Positions 34,051 to 45,881 of a stretch of 64,000 nucleotides of DNA are shown piece after piece (position 1 is the stretch's first letter; each line of letters opens with the position of its first letter). Source of the stretch: Gryganskiella cystojenkinii (taxonomy: Eukaryota > Mortierellomycota > Mortierellomycetes > Mortierellales > Mortierellaceae); the NCBI GenBank assembly GCA_015852425.1, contig JAAAIG010000035.1:4159-68158 (forward strand), written 5' to 3'. Both the position numbers and the translations under genes were made by a program. The notes under the pieces were generated by a model. The model was not told where the DNA came from, searched no databases, and saw nothing but the letters and a program-made list of their open reading frames with translations.

Positions 34051-35992
34051 TTATGCTTGACGGTTCCGCCTTACGATCGATCCAGATGGTTCACTCCTGC
34101 CGACCCAAAGTCCTGCAAGGAGAACCATATGACTCGCAAATAAAATCCCCGAACTCTGAGCCGTGGCCGGGAATACGTTCCAGGCATATTCAATCAATCC
34201 CAGGATCAAGACCCTGATCAAGATCGGTAACCGGGTCTGCCAAAGCAGGTACGGCAACGTCATCGCGTACCAGGCATAGAACTGGTAATGCAACGATCTC
34301 GCAAAGACGATTCCGATAAAGTTGCTCGTGAACAAGAGATTGATCACATGGTTGGGTCGCATATAAAGAGCATGGATCGACAACACGGACTTGGGTGCGG
34401 TCAGCCCTCGCAAGACTACAGGAATGATTCCACCCTCGGATCTAGATGCAGTAGCGCAAGCATCTCAAGAGTTACAGTGATGCAATAAATAGAATAAAAA
34501 CTAAAATTTCGAGTTTTCTTTCTTTGTTTCTTACCTGCTCCATCTGAAAAAGACAAAGGCAAAGAGCACGATGAAATGTGCTCCCAGCAACAGTTTGGCA
34601 ACCTCCTCACTCAAGAAAGTCTTCTCATCCAAGAATTTCCAGTTCACAGTCCACTTGTACATAAACACTCTTGAGAACTCGAAAGCCTTTTGAAGATAGC
34701 TTTGAGGGTGATGGAGTGTGAAAGGGAGCGACAAAAGGACCTAGCGGAAGTGTCAAAACAGAGAGACAGAGAGAGAGAATAGTAGATGTTTTAGGGCCAT
34801 CCTTAGGGTCTAGACAATTTGCTCCGCATCCACACCCTCACAGCCGTCTCTTTTATTTCCTTCTTCTCCCACTCTCGTGAGATTACCTGGATCAGGACCA
34901 TGAGTACGAGGTGGATAATGGTACCGACAACACCCTGCGCTTGCCACAAGAGAAAACCAAAGGCTGGGAAGAAGAGCAATATGTTCATCTTGACCGAGAC
35001 AGCCAAACTTCAAAAAAACGACAAAAAACGTTTTGACATTAGCACATGATCATGGTGGATACTTGGTAGCAAGTACGGTAGGCGCTCTCTTACCTGAACA
35101 ATGCACTGCTCAACGTCCAGCGTTTGTAGAGGAATGCCAGAGTAGCCGAATACATGAACAGCATCGCAACCGGGTCATTGAACAGTCGCAAAACATAAAT
35201 CGAGTGTAACCGACGGGACAACGTGACCAGGATCAAGACGTATGGGGGTACCTAAAAAGAGGTAATAGAGGTAATAGGAGGTAATATAATCGATTAGCCC
35301 TTTCAGTTTCGGAAAGGAAAGGGAGTGACGCTACTTTGCTCCAAAAGAAATCCATCCCTGCCATGTTCTGCTTACCGATCTATCCTTGGCGTAAATGGCG
35401 AAAACGACGCCGAGAGTAATCAGGTACAAGCCCATAAAGAACCATTGACCTCTCAGAATGTTAGCCCCATGCTCTGTCATGTAGTAAAGAGCCGAGTAGA
35501 TGTAAACGAATCCTGCGGGGTAAACCAAAGGGCCGGTATCGCCTCGAAGTTTTAAATAGTCGGTTTCGCCCTTCAGATATCCCGAGACTTCTTGCATGTA
35601 TGCAATCCAGTCAATCTCTGTATCTAAAAAAATATATATAAAAGAAAGAACTGCAGAGATCAGACTGCTGCCTCACCACATCCTTTGCAAACCGAAAAAC
35701 GTATAACAAGCGACTTTGGCTTTATTTGCTCGAACTTACAAGGGATCTTCTTGATAATCACAACGTTCAGAAAAATCTCACCGAGGAACAAGAGTCCAGC
35801 GAGTTTCCAGAGATGAGCATGGTTGAAGAGGAGTTGGGGGACAAAGTCGATGGGTCGAAGGATGCTCAATTCCTGCTCTGATGATGACTTCTTCTCTAAA
35901 GATGACGATGTCGATGCCGTCGTGCCTGACGACCGGTACTCAGTCCTGCTAACGGTACTCCGTCCGGTCTGCTTCCTGCTATTGCTGCTCAT
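34051..35992 (-). CDS. ALG3: Dol-P-Man:Man5GlcNAc2-PP-dolichol alpha-1,3-mannosyltransferase ALG3
   Basis: Multi-pass ER enzyme (GT58) that adds the first lumenal mannose to the lipid-linked oligosaccharide. The ATG at 35992 is followed by a Ser/Thr-rich cytosolic segment, then the first membrane helix ([20 protein letters not shown]). The signature [12 protein letters not shown]...[20 protein letters not shown] sits across an intron near 35625. Further blocks: [58 protein letters not shown], and [19 protein letters not shown]. The C-terminal exon has [20 protein letters not shown] and [11 protein letters not shown]. Six or so exons, about 450 residues, as in other fungi. It lies beside two Derlin-like genes on the same strand; the link is compartmental. 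Confidence 0.92.
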
Positions 35993-36113
35993 TCGCTTCA
36001 AAGGTGATTGAGTTCCTGCCTCCGAATGCAGAGTAAAGTGATGAAATGATGTAATGAAAAGGGCGCGGTGACCACCTTGTGCCACCAAATTTGGTTTTTG
36101 TGTGAAATAAAGT

Positions 36114-36119
36114 TTATTA
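36114..36119 (-). terminator. Poly(A) signal of the ABCC transporter gene
   Basis: AATAAA on the minus strand, about 60 bases beyond the stop codon at 36177. Confidence 0.4.
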
Positions 36120-36176
36120 ATGAATTTTCTAAAGGGTAATATTTTGCCAAGTTTATTTCGGCAGCGTTTGGGGGAG

Positions 36177-39100
36177 CTACTTGCGGGGTGCAAAGACATC
36201 CTCAAGGGATCGAGGCATCTGATGGCTTGTTGGTGACGCTATCGTCGCTGGTGTCGCTGTTGCTGCTGCTGTTAGAGTACTAGGAGTGGTTGGACTTCCA
36301 GGTACAGCCGGCTCCGAAGCAACAGAACGACGTGCCTCCATTGGGACTCCTCCGCGGACAGAACTACTACTGCTGCTTCCTGCTACAGCCTCCAATGGTT
36401 CATCTGTGGGACCGACAACCGCTATTGAGGGTGCGTTCCAGACCTGCTTTGATTTCCCCTTTGGTGTTGAGGAAGGTGATCCCGATGAAGATGACGAGCC
36501 TTCGGTTTCTTCTGGAACAGAATCCGTAGTCCTGCTGTAAGATGATCGATCGACCACAATGGGTGGTTTACCGTCGACGGTCTGACCATGCTCTCTCAAC
36601 ATGATCTTGAGACGCGCCACAGAATCGGGTCCAGATTGACTGACCAGACTGTGGAAGTAACCGTCCTTGTTCTCGATCAGCTTTGTAGGGTGCTCAAACT
36701 CGACAACGCGTCCGTCCTCCATAACTAAGATCTTGTCGCACTCGATGATTGTGTTGAGTCTATGAGCAATCATGAGAACTGTGCAGTTGGCAAAGTTTTT
36801 CTTGATGGTCTCTTGGATCAAAAGATCCGTCTGGAGATCAACCGCACTAGTGGCCTCTACAATCAGAAAAAAAATTATCACCATCATCATTAGAAACATT
36901 CGCTCAACCACGAACACTTGTTCTTCCTCATCAATTACTGTTCCCACTCAAATTACTCACCATCCAGGACTAGAATCCTGCTCTGGAAGAGGATAGCACG
37001 GGCGATACAGAACAGTTGACGTTGACCCAACGAGAAATTTCGTCCATTCTCGATAATCGGTGTCTCGAGCTTGGCAGGCATGTTGGCCTTTATATTCTCG
37101 GAAAGATGAGCTGCATCGAGGGCCGCCCAGATCTCCTGGTCCGTCCGACGATGGAACGGATCCAAGTTCGAGCGGATCGTCCCCACAAACAGCACGGGCT
37201 CCTGAGGGATAATCGCAATTTTGCTCCGGAGATCCTGCAATCCGATCTCTCGCACGTCCACGTTATCGATCAGGATCTTGCCCTCAGCCGCCTCCACAAC
37301 GCGCAACAAACTAATCAGTAACGTCGTCTTGCCACTGCCCATCTTGCCGACCACACCAATCTTCTCGCTCGGTCGGACAATAAAGCTGACCTTCTTCAAG
37401 ACTGCGACACCATAGTTCTGATACCGGAGGACGACCTTCTTGAACTCGATCTCGCCTTGACTTGGCCAGTCGACAGGGGGTTGGTTCTCGGGGATGTGAT
37501 CTGGAGCCTCTGCAGGAATGTTCATGCCATAAAGCTCCAACTGGCACACAGATTCTTTGGTCGATTTAACCTCACCGGCCATGCGAACCGACCACTGTCC
37601 AAAGATGAGCAGTTGAAGAGCGTTCGTGAGGGCCAGTCCAGCTTGGGAAGCATCCAAGGTTCCGTTATGCGCAAAGTGAACGACAAACATGGCGGTCGCC
37701 AACACAAACACGGACGAGACCAGATCCAGATAGAGCGCCAGCCACGCACGGACTTGCATCATCGCGAACAATGCCTTGTGGTTGTCGTCGATCTTGGTCA
37801 GGTTGAAATTGTCGAAACGCTCCTCGGCTCCATAGACACGGATCGAGAAGAGACCGTCGAGGGTCGCTGCCATGTGTGCAAAGATAGGTCCTTTGGTCAT
37901 AGCTTCCATTGCCTTTAGTCGTTCATCCGTGAAATTCGAGGCTCGGAGCAACAACCAGACAAACGCCAAAAGGACGACAACGGCGATGGCGGACCAGGGG
38001 ACAATGACGATGACAAGAATCGTAGTTCCGATCGCCAAGGGCATATACTGTAACATCTGCAGGATCGCATCCGGCAAGACCTCATCGACAACATAAAGAT
38101 GTCTCGCAAACGCATTCAAGATCTTGGCCAAGGGTGTGACATCAAAGTAACTCATGGGGGCACGCATGATCTTTCGGAAAATGCGATCGTGGTACGTAAG
38201 CGACTTTTTGAAGACTGCCCAGGACAAGAAGAACGCACGACCATACGCGCCGATGACAACCGCAGCCACTAGCCCACCATAGATGCTAAGATAATAGTGG
38301 ACATCACGCTCATCCTGTCCAGCCGTGAAACGGAGCCAATAATCGGAAAAGATGCGGAGTCCATGTGTCGCCAAAAAGACCATAGCCACCGCCACGGATA
38401 AACCGATCCCAGTTCCCTTGCGGAGGTAAGCCTTCGTCACAGACCATCCAGAGACAACATCGCGACTCTTGACACCATAGCCGAGATCCAATCGCTCACC
38501 ACGGCCGCCACTGAGCATTCCTCCCTCGCGACCACTCAAACTGTGAATCGTCAGTTGGTTCCTCTCAACGGCTCGGGCCATCGAGTTCTCCTCACGGTTT
38601 GTAGGAGCAGAGGAGAGTCGGTTCGGACCCATACTTCCAAGGATAGTCATCTGGTTCCGTTCAATCATCCTGGAAATAGTCTGCTCGTTCAACATCTGAT
38701 TCTGGATCGTGTGAGCGTTCAGTTCTCGCAGACGGTGGATAGTTTGTTCATTTGCTGTGGCATTGGAGTCGCCGTTGGATGATCCTGCCTGAGTCATTGA
38801 GTGAGAACGTGTCGAGAGAAGGTTGGGTCGGTTGTTGACAGATGACGAGCCCACAGACCTAGCAAAATTGGCAAGACCCCGGACGCTGATGTTGTTCAAT
38901 TCCTCGCCTTCAGTCCTCTTTTCATAATCAGGGAATCTGGCGCTTGACCCCTTTCCGTTTGTTGGTTGTTGGATAGTAACTGTTCTTGGGATCGTCAAAT
39001 GGTTGTCAAGTGGCTTCTCGGGGGTGGCAGCAGGAGATGCAAAGGTGCCAGCATTGTTCTCGTCGTCAGAAGATGGTTCCAATCGGATCTCGTTCGTAAG

Positions 39101-42100
39101 CTCGTGAATCTGATCCGGATCCTCGATTTCCATCGACTCGTCGACTATACGGGCCAGGTTCACATCCTTCTCCATCAACTCTTGGAATGTTCCTTGAACT
39201 TCGATCGAGCCGGCCTTCATGGCAATGACGTGGTCACAGTCGGCAAGATGTTGAAGCTGGTTCGTGACATAGACAACAGTCTTGTTGGCGAGATAACCCT
39301 TAATACACTCCTGGAAGATGTGTTTTCCGACCTGAGCGTCCATGCCACTAAGAGGGTCATCGAGGAGCATAATGTCTGCATCCGAATAGACAGCCCTGGC
39401 CAAACTGACGCGCTGGCGTTGTCCCTGACTCAGATTTATCCCCCGCTCGCCAATTTCGGTCTCGTCTCCTGCGCTCAGCAAAGTCAAGTCTCGAGTGAGG
39501 GCACAGACGCGCAAAATGTCGTTGTATTTTTGGCGGTTGAAGGCCGACCCAAACAAAATGTTTTCCTTGAGAGTCGCGTTCAACAACCAAGCATCATGGG
39601 GCACATAGGCGAGCGATCCTCTGACCTCCTTGTCTCCTGCCATCAGTCTGATCTGGCCCATAATAGCAGCCAACGTTGAAGATTCTAGCGAGATGAAATT
39701 AGGTAGGTTAGCATCGAGAGCATGGAAAAACGAAATGATTGCATAGGAGCCTCCAAGAAGCCCATGTGCGAGGGCATAACATACTTCCTGATCCAACATC
39801 GCCGACAATAGCGACCAACTGCTTCGGCTTGACACTCATGCTAACAAACTTCAAGGTGGGGTTTGATTCTTGAGATTCAGGCCAACCAAAATCGGCGTCC
39901 TTCATATAAATCTTGAGCTGGGCAATCTCTCGGCGACGGGCAAGACGCTCAATCTCCTTGGCGTCTCCACTGCTGCTGTTTGAGCCATTCATCACCAATC
40001 CATCTGCCACAACAGAAGTCGTCCGCGACTCGTCCCTGTCCGTATCCTGAGCAGAGCCTACGCCGCTGTAAAGTTGAAGGGGTTCGACCTCGGGCAGACC
40101 CAAGAAACCATCGAGTCTGCTGAAACTCAGCAATGCGCCCAAAGTGGTCTTAACAGCAATGGGGAGCATGATCAAGGGGTAGCGCAATGTGTTGAACAAG
40201 GACAGAATTGTGAACACGACGCTCGCCTCGACATGTCCTGTCGCGCCTCGGTTGTCAGTCAACTCGTATACGCAAATACAGGCCAATGTCGTCAGAACTG
40301 GAGCTGCAAACACGAGTGCGAACGAGGTGATCTTCAGGTACATGCCTCGCTGCAGCTCCCTCATCTCCTTGGCCCTGACGCGAGTGACACGATCCCGAAA
40401 GTAGGATTCCCATGCATAGAATTTGATGAGCTTGATGGCGGTGAGAAGCTCGGACATGATGTGGATCCTGGCTGTCGTCAAGTTGGTTGCCATGGCGTTC
40501 ACGCGCGCGGTGTAGAGCGAGAGGAAATACTGAACAGGGAAAAGGAGCACCAAGATCACCAGTGCGGGCACCGCAGCAGTCTGGAGTTCCACAAACGCCA
40601 AAGCAATGACCACAAGAATTTCCAGCGCTGAACTCCAGAGGAAATGAAAGTTGACAAAGGACTCGGCCACACGGTTGCAGTCATTCGAGATGAGGTTGAT
40701 AATGTTGCCGATGCCACCATGTGCTGACGACAATTTGAGTGACTTTCGGTAGATCAAGACCATGAGCCCAGCGCGGACCTAATAATAATCACAAAACAAT
40801 ATAGAAGAAAAAAGGTTAGACCATTTTGATGTTAGTTCAGGAACAAGGAAAGGAGGGGGGAGGGGATGTCGTTGGGGTTGTACCTGTACGCCGATCCTTG
40901 TGCATTCCGCCATGACCTGTTGGATGCAGACACTACTGCAGACACAGGTCAGAAAAAGACCGAGTGCATAAAGGTATCCCTCCTTAGACGACGTTGGGTC
41001 TGGACCTTGCACCGGCGCAGATTCCACATGGCTGATGATACGCTTGACAAAGAAATACGCGCCTAGATAGGTGAAAATGATCCAAAAGACCTTGTAGAAA
41101 GCCAACATGAGATAGGGTCGCCCAAAGGCGCTCATCAAGGCTCTGCTAATGGACGCTCTAAAAATGATCACGCAGCCACAAACAATGCGCGCATTTTTTT
41201 TTTTTTTGGAGAAAAAGAGATGGAAAAGTAGTAAAGATGGGAGGGCGGAAAAATAATGGATGCCAGATGTTAGAAACAAATTCGAGAGCAGTTCGAAGAA
41301 AAGTGTCAAGACAGGCTTTCTCGTCAATGATATCTTCGGCTTCTCGTGGTAGAACATTTTTTTGTGAGATCCAACACAGGCCCCAGACCACGGGTCCCCA
41401 TGAAAGATGATGAACATGGATATGGATGATGACGACAGAGATAACCACAAAAGAACACAGAGCACAAACAAGACGGAGAATAGAGCCGCCCAACCTCTCA
41501 ATTTGCGGACATATTCCCCACTTTCAAAAAAAACCCGCCCCTTCACCCCCCTTTTGCACCTGTCGCTCTGTGGCGAATGTGTCAATTGATGCACGTCTTT
41601 CGAGGGTTCGTTCCGCTTTGTGGTTTGTGTATTCGTGTCTAATTATGGCCAACCCTCCGATCTTCTCTTCAGCTATCCCTGAAGCTAACAATTGTCAGGG
41701 AACCTGCAGTTGTCCCAGTGACCCAATTGTCCCCATTTCTCCGCGTAGTTCTCATTTCCCCATAGTCCATATTTATCCTAATTAGAATTAACGGTGTTTT
41801 GAAGCTTTGGTGCTTTCTCGTTTTGCTGTGTGCTACCCCAAAGAAAGAGTCCCAATATCTGGGGACCATCAACACGACTGTTACATGTGCTTTTTGGCCC
41901 ATTTGTGTCTTCTTTTTTGTTGACCCGGTAAACGATCATTCAAAAAGACCCGGTACACGATCATTCAAAAAGAAACAGGAGGTGTAGGTAGGGATGAAAG
42001 GTCAGGTAGACAGGTAGATGAGGAGGTTCGGCAGACAGACACATGTAAAAGGAGAGAGAAAAGTAAACCCTGTGAGCTCTGCAAAAAGGAGAGTGTGGGC

Positions 42101-42762
42101 AGAAAAGAAAAAGGTGCGTTCAACGAAAGGACAGCTTTGCGGAGGAAGGAAGGAGGGAGTGATAGGAAAGAGAAAAAAAGAACACCACGGGCATGGTCGA
42201 TCGTACTCCCCTATCCCAAATGAGGTGCACTATCCTGCTATGTCAATTGTTCGCATCTCATAGCGCCGTTTTTCATGCCATGTGCCCATCCCTGTCATCC
42301 AAGTGTCTATAATCCTCGTCGCTTCGCTTAGTTTGGCCCTGATTCCTGATCTTTAAGCTCGATTACTGCTCGTAGTCTCTTTTTTTTTTTTTGTCCAAAA
42401 GATAAAAGACTCGGATCAAGAATAGACCGAGTGAGATTAAGAAAGAGGATGAAAGGGTGGGAAGAACGGATATCTACTTACTTTTCCCTATAGTCGAGTT
42501 CTTCCTGTCGCCAACGATCGCCTAGACGTTCACCGGCATAGCGGGCAGATTCCTCTTGCTGCAGTTGGATCGAATCTGGATCAAAATCTGGATCAGACCG
42601 AGTACGGCGCAAGAGGGGAATCACCCAGAGGAAAAACCACTGAGACACCACGTTGTAAGAGTGACCGCCCTTGAGGACGATCGGCTGTGGGTCTGACATG
42701 GATGAGTTTGTGTCCTTGTTCCTCTTGTTGTGCCGGTGGGACCGCTGTGGGGTCAAGGGCAT
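36177..42762 (-). CDS. ABCC/MRP-type ABC transporter (full-length)
   Basis: Full transporter of about 1,640 residues: TMD1-NBD1-TMD2-NBD2, without an obvious extra N-terminal TMD0, as in short MRPs (ABCC4/5 style). The first exon (42762 to about 42480) ends with a RLGDRWRQEELDYRE helix. The next resumes ASISRALMSAFGRPYLMLAF after a 1.3 kb intron. NBD1: Walker A GDVGSGK-SS across an intron, signature LSQGQRQRVSLARAVY, Walker B IMLLDDPLSGMD. A long Ser/Asn-rich linker follows. TMD2 has MRAPMSYFDVTPLAKILNAF. NBD2: Walker A GKMGSGKTT, signature FSLGQRQLFCIARAI, and Walker B ILVLDEATSAVD split by an intron near 36858-36959. A Ser/Thr-rich tail follows NBD2. NBD1 has Asp after Walker B, as in many MRPs. 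Substrate unknown; conjugates, nucleotides or drugs are typical of the family. The inner ATG at 42699 is an alternative start. Confidence 0.88.
41161..42480 (-). other. Unusually long first intron of the ABCC gene
   Basis: About 1.32 kb lies between a clean GTAAGT donor (near 42480) and a TTTTTAG acceptor (near 41161). Almost every other intron in the window is 50-300 bases. No conserved ORF is visible inside, on either strand. Confidence 0.7.
41923..41972. repeat. 25-bp tandem duplication in the ABCC intron
   Basis: Two adjacent 25-base units (41923-41947 and 41948-41972), both ending CGATCATTCAAAAAG, differ at one base. Confidence 0.85.
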
Positions 42763-42847
42763 CTGGGACGGTGTTTCTCGGTTGAGGGTTTTCTTGTTCG
42801 TGAGTGTATCGGGCGAATATACCGGAGAGATAAAGAGAAAGAGAGGA

Positions 42848-42875
42848 GGGAGAGAGAGAGAGAGAGAGAGAGATA
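42848..42875. repeat. (GA)n microsatellite
   Basis: Uninterrupted GA dinucleotides upstream of the ABCC gene. Confidence 0.85.
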
Positions 42876-43062
42876 AAAGATGGAGGGGTGAAAGGGGGTA
42901 TGTATGAACTATGAAGAAGGGATTGGACCCTGAGTTGAAATGAAGAAGTTGAATAGGTTTTCAGTCGAGAAGAAAGAAAAAAGGTCGAGGGTTGGGATCG
43001 GGAAGAAGTGGAATGGAGTTGAGAGAATCCGTTGAAAGAGGAGGGGATAGTGCGTCCTCGGT

Positions 43063-43073
<11 letters not shown>

Positions 43074-43098
<25 letters not shown>

Positions 43099-43112
43099 CA
43101 CACACACACACA
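43074..43112. repeat. Compound (GA)n(CA)n microsatellite
   Basis: GA repeat passing directly into a CA repeat in the ABCC/CSM1 intergenic region. Confidence 0.85.
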
Positions 43113-43483
43113 CTGACAAAGGAGTGTGGGAGCGAAGAGGGAGAGTCAGGATTAGACTCGAAAGGAAGCCATGCAGAGAGTATTCAGAGAGTAATAATAA
43201 AAAGATGGAATGGAAAGTGATTATGCAAAGTTGAAAGAGACAGAAAGAAATGGATGAGAATGGGGATGAATGTAATCTTTTTTACCTTCTCTGTTCCTGG
43301 TGGACTGCTTTCTCTGTTACATAGGTTTCTTGCGATTTTTTTTTTTTTTTTTTTTTTCCTCTCTCATCTCGTTGATTGATTCCCTTCTGCTCATTCATTT
43401 CATTACTCACACACAACAGGATCGGACAATCAGAGAAACACCCCCCTTCCCCCTCGACACATCACATCCACACAGACAGGACA

Positions 43484-45373
43484 ATGCCCCCAAAGAGAGC
43501 TACCGGCGCCTCTTCTACAAAGACCGATCTCAAGGTAAATCAAAGCACTTCATTATTATATTGATCTTTTTTGTTGCAGGCACTGAGTGAATGCAACATG
43601 ACATGAAAAATATATAAAAATAATGCGCCACCATCCAACGGCTTTCGCTCTCGCGTTCCAATTACATCTGCGGTTGGTTCAAGGACTAATTATGCGTGGT
43701 CCAATCCCTCTCTCTCTTTCTCTTTCTCTCTGTTGGTCATCTCATAGCGTACCAAGGATGTCTCCCAGGACCTTGCAGGTACGAGAAACCCAAACAAAAA
43801 GCAAAAGAAAAGAACGCGCTCCTTTGTCTCCTTCGTGACATAAAGAGTCTAAGCATTTTGTCACCCTCTCCCTCACTCGTCGAATTAGCACGAGCAACTA
43901 AAGCAGTACGCGGAGGAAACTCTACTACGAGCCCACATTCGGAAGACGAACAAGACGACCACGACGAGGAGAAACAACTGACTAAGAAGAAACCTGTGCC
44001 AAAACCACGCAAAAAGACCTCCTCGACTGCCGATACAGGATCCAGCGCCGTTGTCAGAGAGACTGAATCGTCAAAACGGAGCAATAGTGGAAACGACAAT
44101 GGCATCGCCAGTAACGGTATCCACAACGGCAACACCAAATATGCATCTACTTCACTGGTGACAGCAAGTCAGAAGCGACAATTACGAATGGAGGACATGA
44201 CCAAGGAAGAGGTAGGTCAAAGATCGCTAAACGATTATGTATCAGGAACCTCTTTTGCCTGTTGGCGGGGCAAACTATGAGTGATATGCGACACAACTCA
44301 CCTTTCAACGTTCACAATTGTAAAAAAAATAGATTGCAATCGCGTTGGAGGACTTGCAAAAGAAATACAAGAAGCTAAAGTACCTTCGACATACGGAAGC
44401 AGAAAGCCATCTGGACGAATACAAATCAAAACTTGACGAGATGACGCTCAGCACAGAAAACTATCGAGCGCAAATGGAACCGCAGTTTAATGGTATGACA
44501 CCAATCCGTAACTCTCGATTTTGCTTTTCATTTTAGTTACCTTCTTTTTCGACGTATCTGTATCTAGGGCATTACTGACCTCCCGCAATCTGTTCTTTTC
44601 TTGTGACCCTTCCTTCGAATCTGTAGCTGCCCTTCGATCGGAAATATTGTTGAGGGACACGAACGAGATTCTCAATGCCAAAGGTAACAGACGTGATTGT
44701 TTCTTCGTGTCAATTGACAGCATCCCGCGCGTAGAAATTGACTTTTTATCTGTAATCTCATCGGAATGGCCACTTTTAGTTCGAACACTTCAACGAGATC
44801 TTCGGGACGCAAGAGATAATCTCAAACAGGTGGAGAAGGATGCAAAAACCCGAGCCAAGGACGCGAGTTTAAACTCGGTACTCACAAATCCAAACCTGGA
44901 CCAGGATTCGGCCATGGATGCAAGCACCGTTCATTTGTTTGAGGACATGAGTGGTTTTAGGTTTGTTCCGCGAGATACCAATCCACGGTCGTCAAAAGAC
45001 GGGCTACCTTCTGTTTGGGACTGTGAGCACACCGGTCATCATGGCAGTAAGTGCTTTGTTTCTTCGTTTTCTGTGCTAAACTTGTTATAGAACGAATTAT
45101 AGCGACTTGGGACCCCATATCGGTTACTCTTTCTCACCTGGACGCCTTTTTTCTTCTCGCTTTCTGTGCACTGTAGCGCTGAGATTTACGTTAACTTACA
45201 GTAATGCAGGCGATGATGAAGTGTCCTACAAGCCAGACCTTGATCCTGAGAAAGATGGGGGGCTGATGAGTATTATTCCGAACTATTTGCAAACGGATAT
45301 CGACTTTAAGAGGCAGTTTCAATCCAAATTGTTTCGGCGGATACTCGCACTCAACAGTGACGATGACATATGA
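43484..45373 (+). CDS. Monopolin complex subunit Csm1/Pcs1-like
   Basis: Kinetochore and nucleolar clamp protein. In budding yeast Csm1 joins sister kinetochores in meiosis I; in fission yeast Pcs1 prevents merotelic attachment. The ATG at 43484 starts MPPKRATGASSTKTD, a basic N-terminus, then an acidic-to-basic linker (EDEQDDHDEEKQ, KKKPVPKPRKK). Coiled-coil exons follow (IAIALEDLQKKYKKLKYLRH, HLDEYKSKLDEMTLSTENYR, LQRDLRDARDNLKQVEKDAK). The globular C-terminal domain is diagnostic: FEDMSGFRFVPRD, the segment up to WDCEHTG, then ALRFTLTYSNAGDDEVSYKP and SIIPNYLQTDIDFKRQFQSK. About seven exons, roughly 400 residues. Poly(A) signal at 45412. Confidence 0.83.
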
Positions 45374-45411
45374 AAGAGGACCATACCCCCTAATCGTGGT
45401 ATTTCAAGCGA

Positions 45412-45417
45412 AATAAA
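45412..45417 (+). terminator. Poly(A) signal of CSM1
   Basis: AATAAA about 40 bases after the stop codon on the coding strand. Confidence 0.5.
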
Positions 45418-45582
45418 ACAAAAAGATCCCTGCTCATTCCACCTCCCCTCCTCCTTACCACCGAAAGCTGCACAGAGGTTTTTTTTTTTTCAGAAAGGCT
45501 CTCACGTTTTGTTTTTGGAGGGAAAACAGAATAAAACTCACAAGAGGGAAATTCTGCGAGTTTCTATTCGTCGTAGGCGTAC

Positions 45583-45588
45583 TTTATT
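45583..45588 (-). terminator. Possible poly(A) signal of the ADP/ATP carrier gene
   Basis: AATAAA on the minus strand about 290 bases beyond the stop; if used, the transcript includes both stem-loops at 45656-45732. Confidence 0.4.
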
Positions 45589-45655
45589 TTTGGGACAATT
45601 CATATCAGGTCTTTGAGACTCGTTGATTAGTTTTCATGAGAAAGAGTGGGGAGTG

Positions 45656-45680
45656 TTTGCTAGCATTGATAGGGAGCAAA
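45656..45680 (-). promoter_or_regulatory. 3' stem-loop 1 downstream of the ADP/ATP carrier
   Basis: Arms TTTGCT (45656-45661) and AGCAAA (45675-45680) around a 13-base loop, about 200 bases beyond the stop. It lies in a roughly 50-base block that is repeated next to it. Confidence 0.55.
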
Positions 45681-45705
45681 AGCTGAAGGAGGAGAGTGGG
45701 GAGTC

Positions 45706-45732
45706 TTTTGCTCGTAATGATAAGGAGCAAAA
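45706..45732 (-). promoter_or_regulatory. 3' stem-loop 2 downstream of the ADP/ATP carrier
   Basis: Arms TTTTGCTC (45706-45713) and GAGCAAAA (45725-45732), 8 bp, around an 11-base loop. Tandem copy of stem-loop 1, sharing the GAGTGGGGAGT lead-in. Confidence 0.6.
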
Positions 45733-45881
45733 TTAAAAAAGAGAAGGAAAACGGGAGCAAGCAAGAAACCAGTAAAGAGGAGAGTAGGAAAGTCATTTTG
45801 AAAGAAGAAAAGAGAGAAACACGTTGATTCTCATCCTGCTTCCTTAAGCATATTCTGTTCATCAAGAAGAAAATGGATGAT

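Larger units (their letters stand above)
42763..43483. promoter_or_regulatory. Divergent upstream region, ABCC / CSM1
   Basis: About 720 bases dominated by GA-rich DNA on the plus strand with two microsatellites, plus a 21-base T run near 43337. It must hold both promoters. No further gene seen. Confidence 0.4.
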
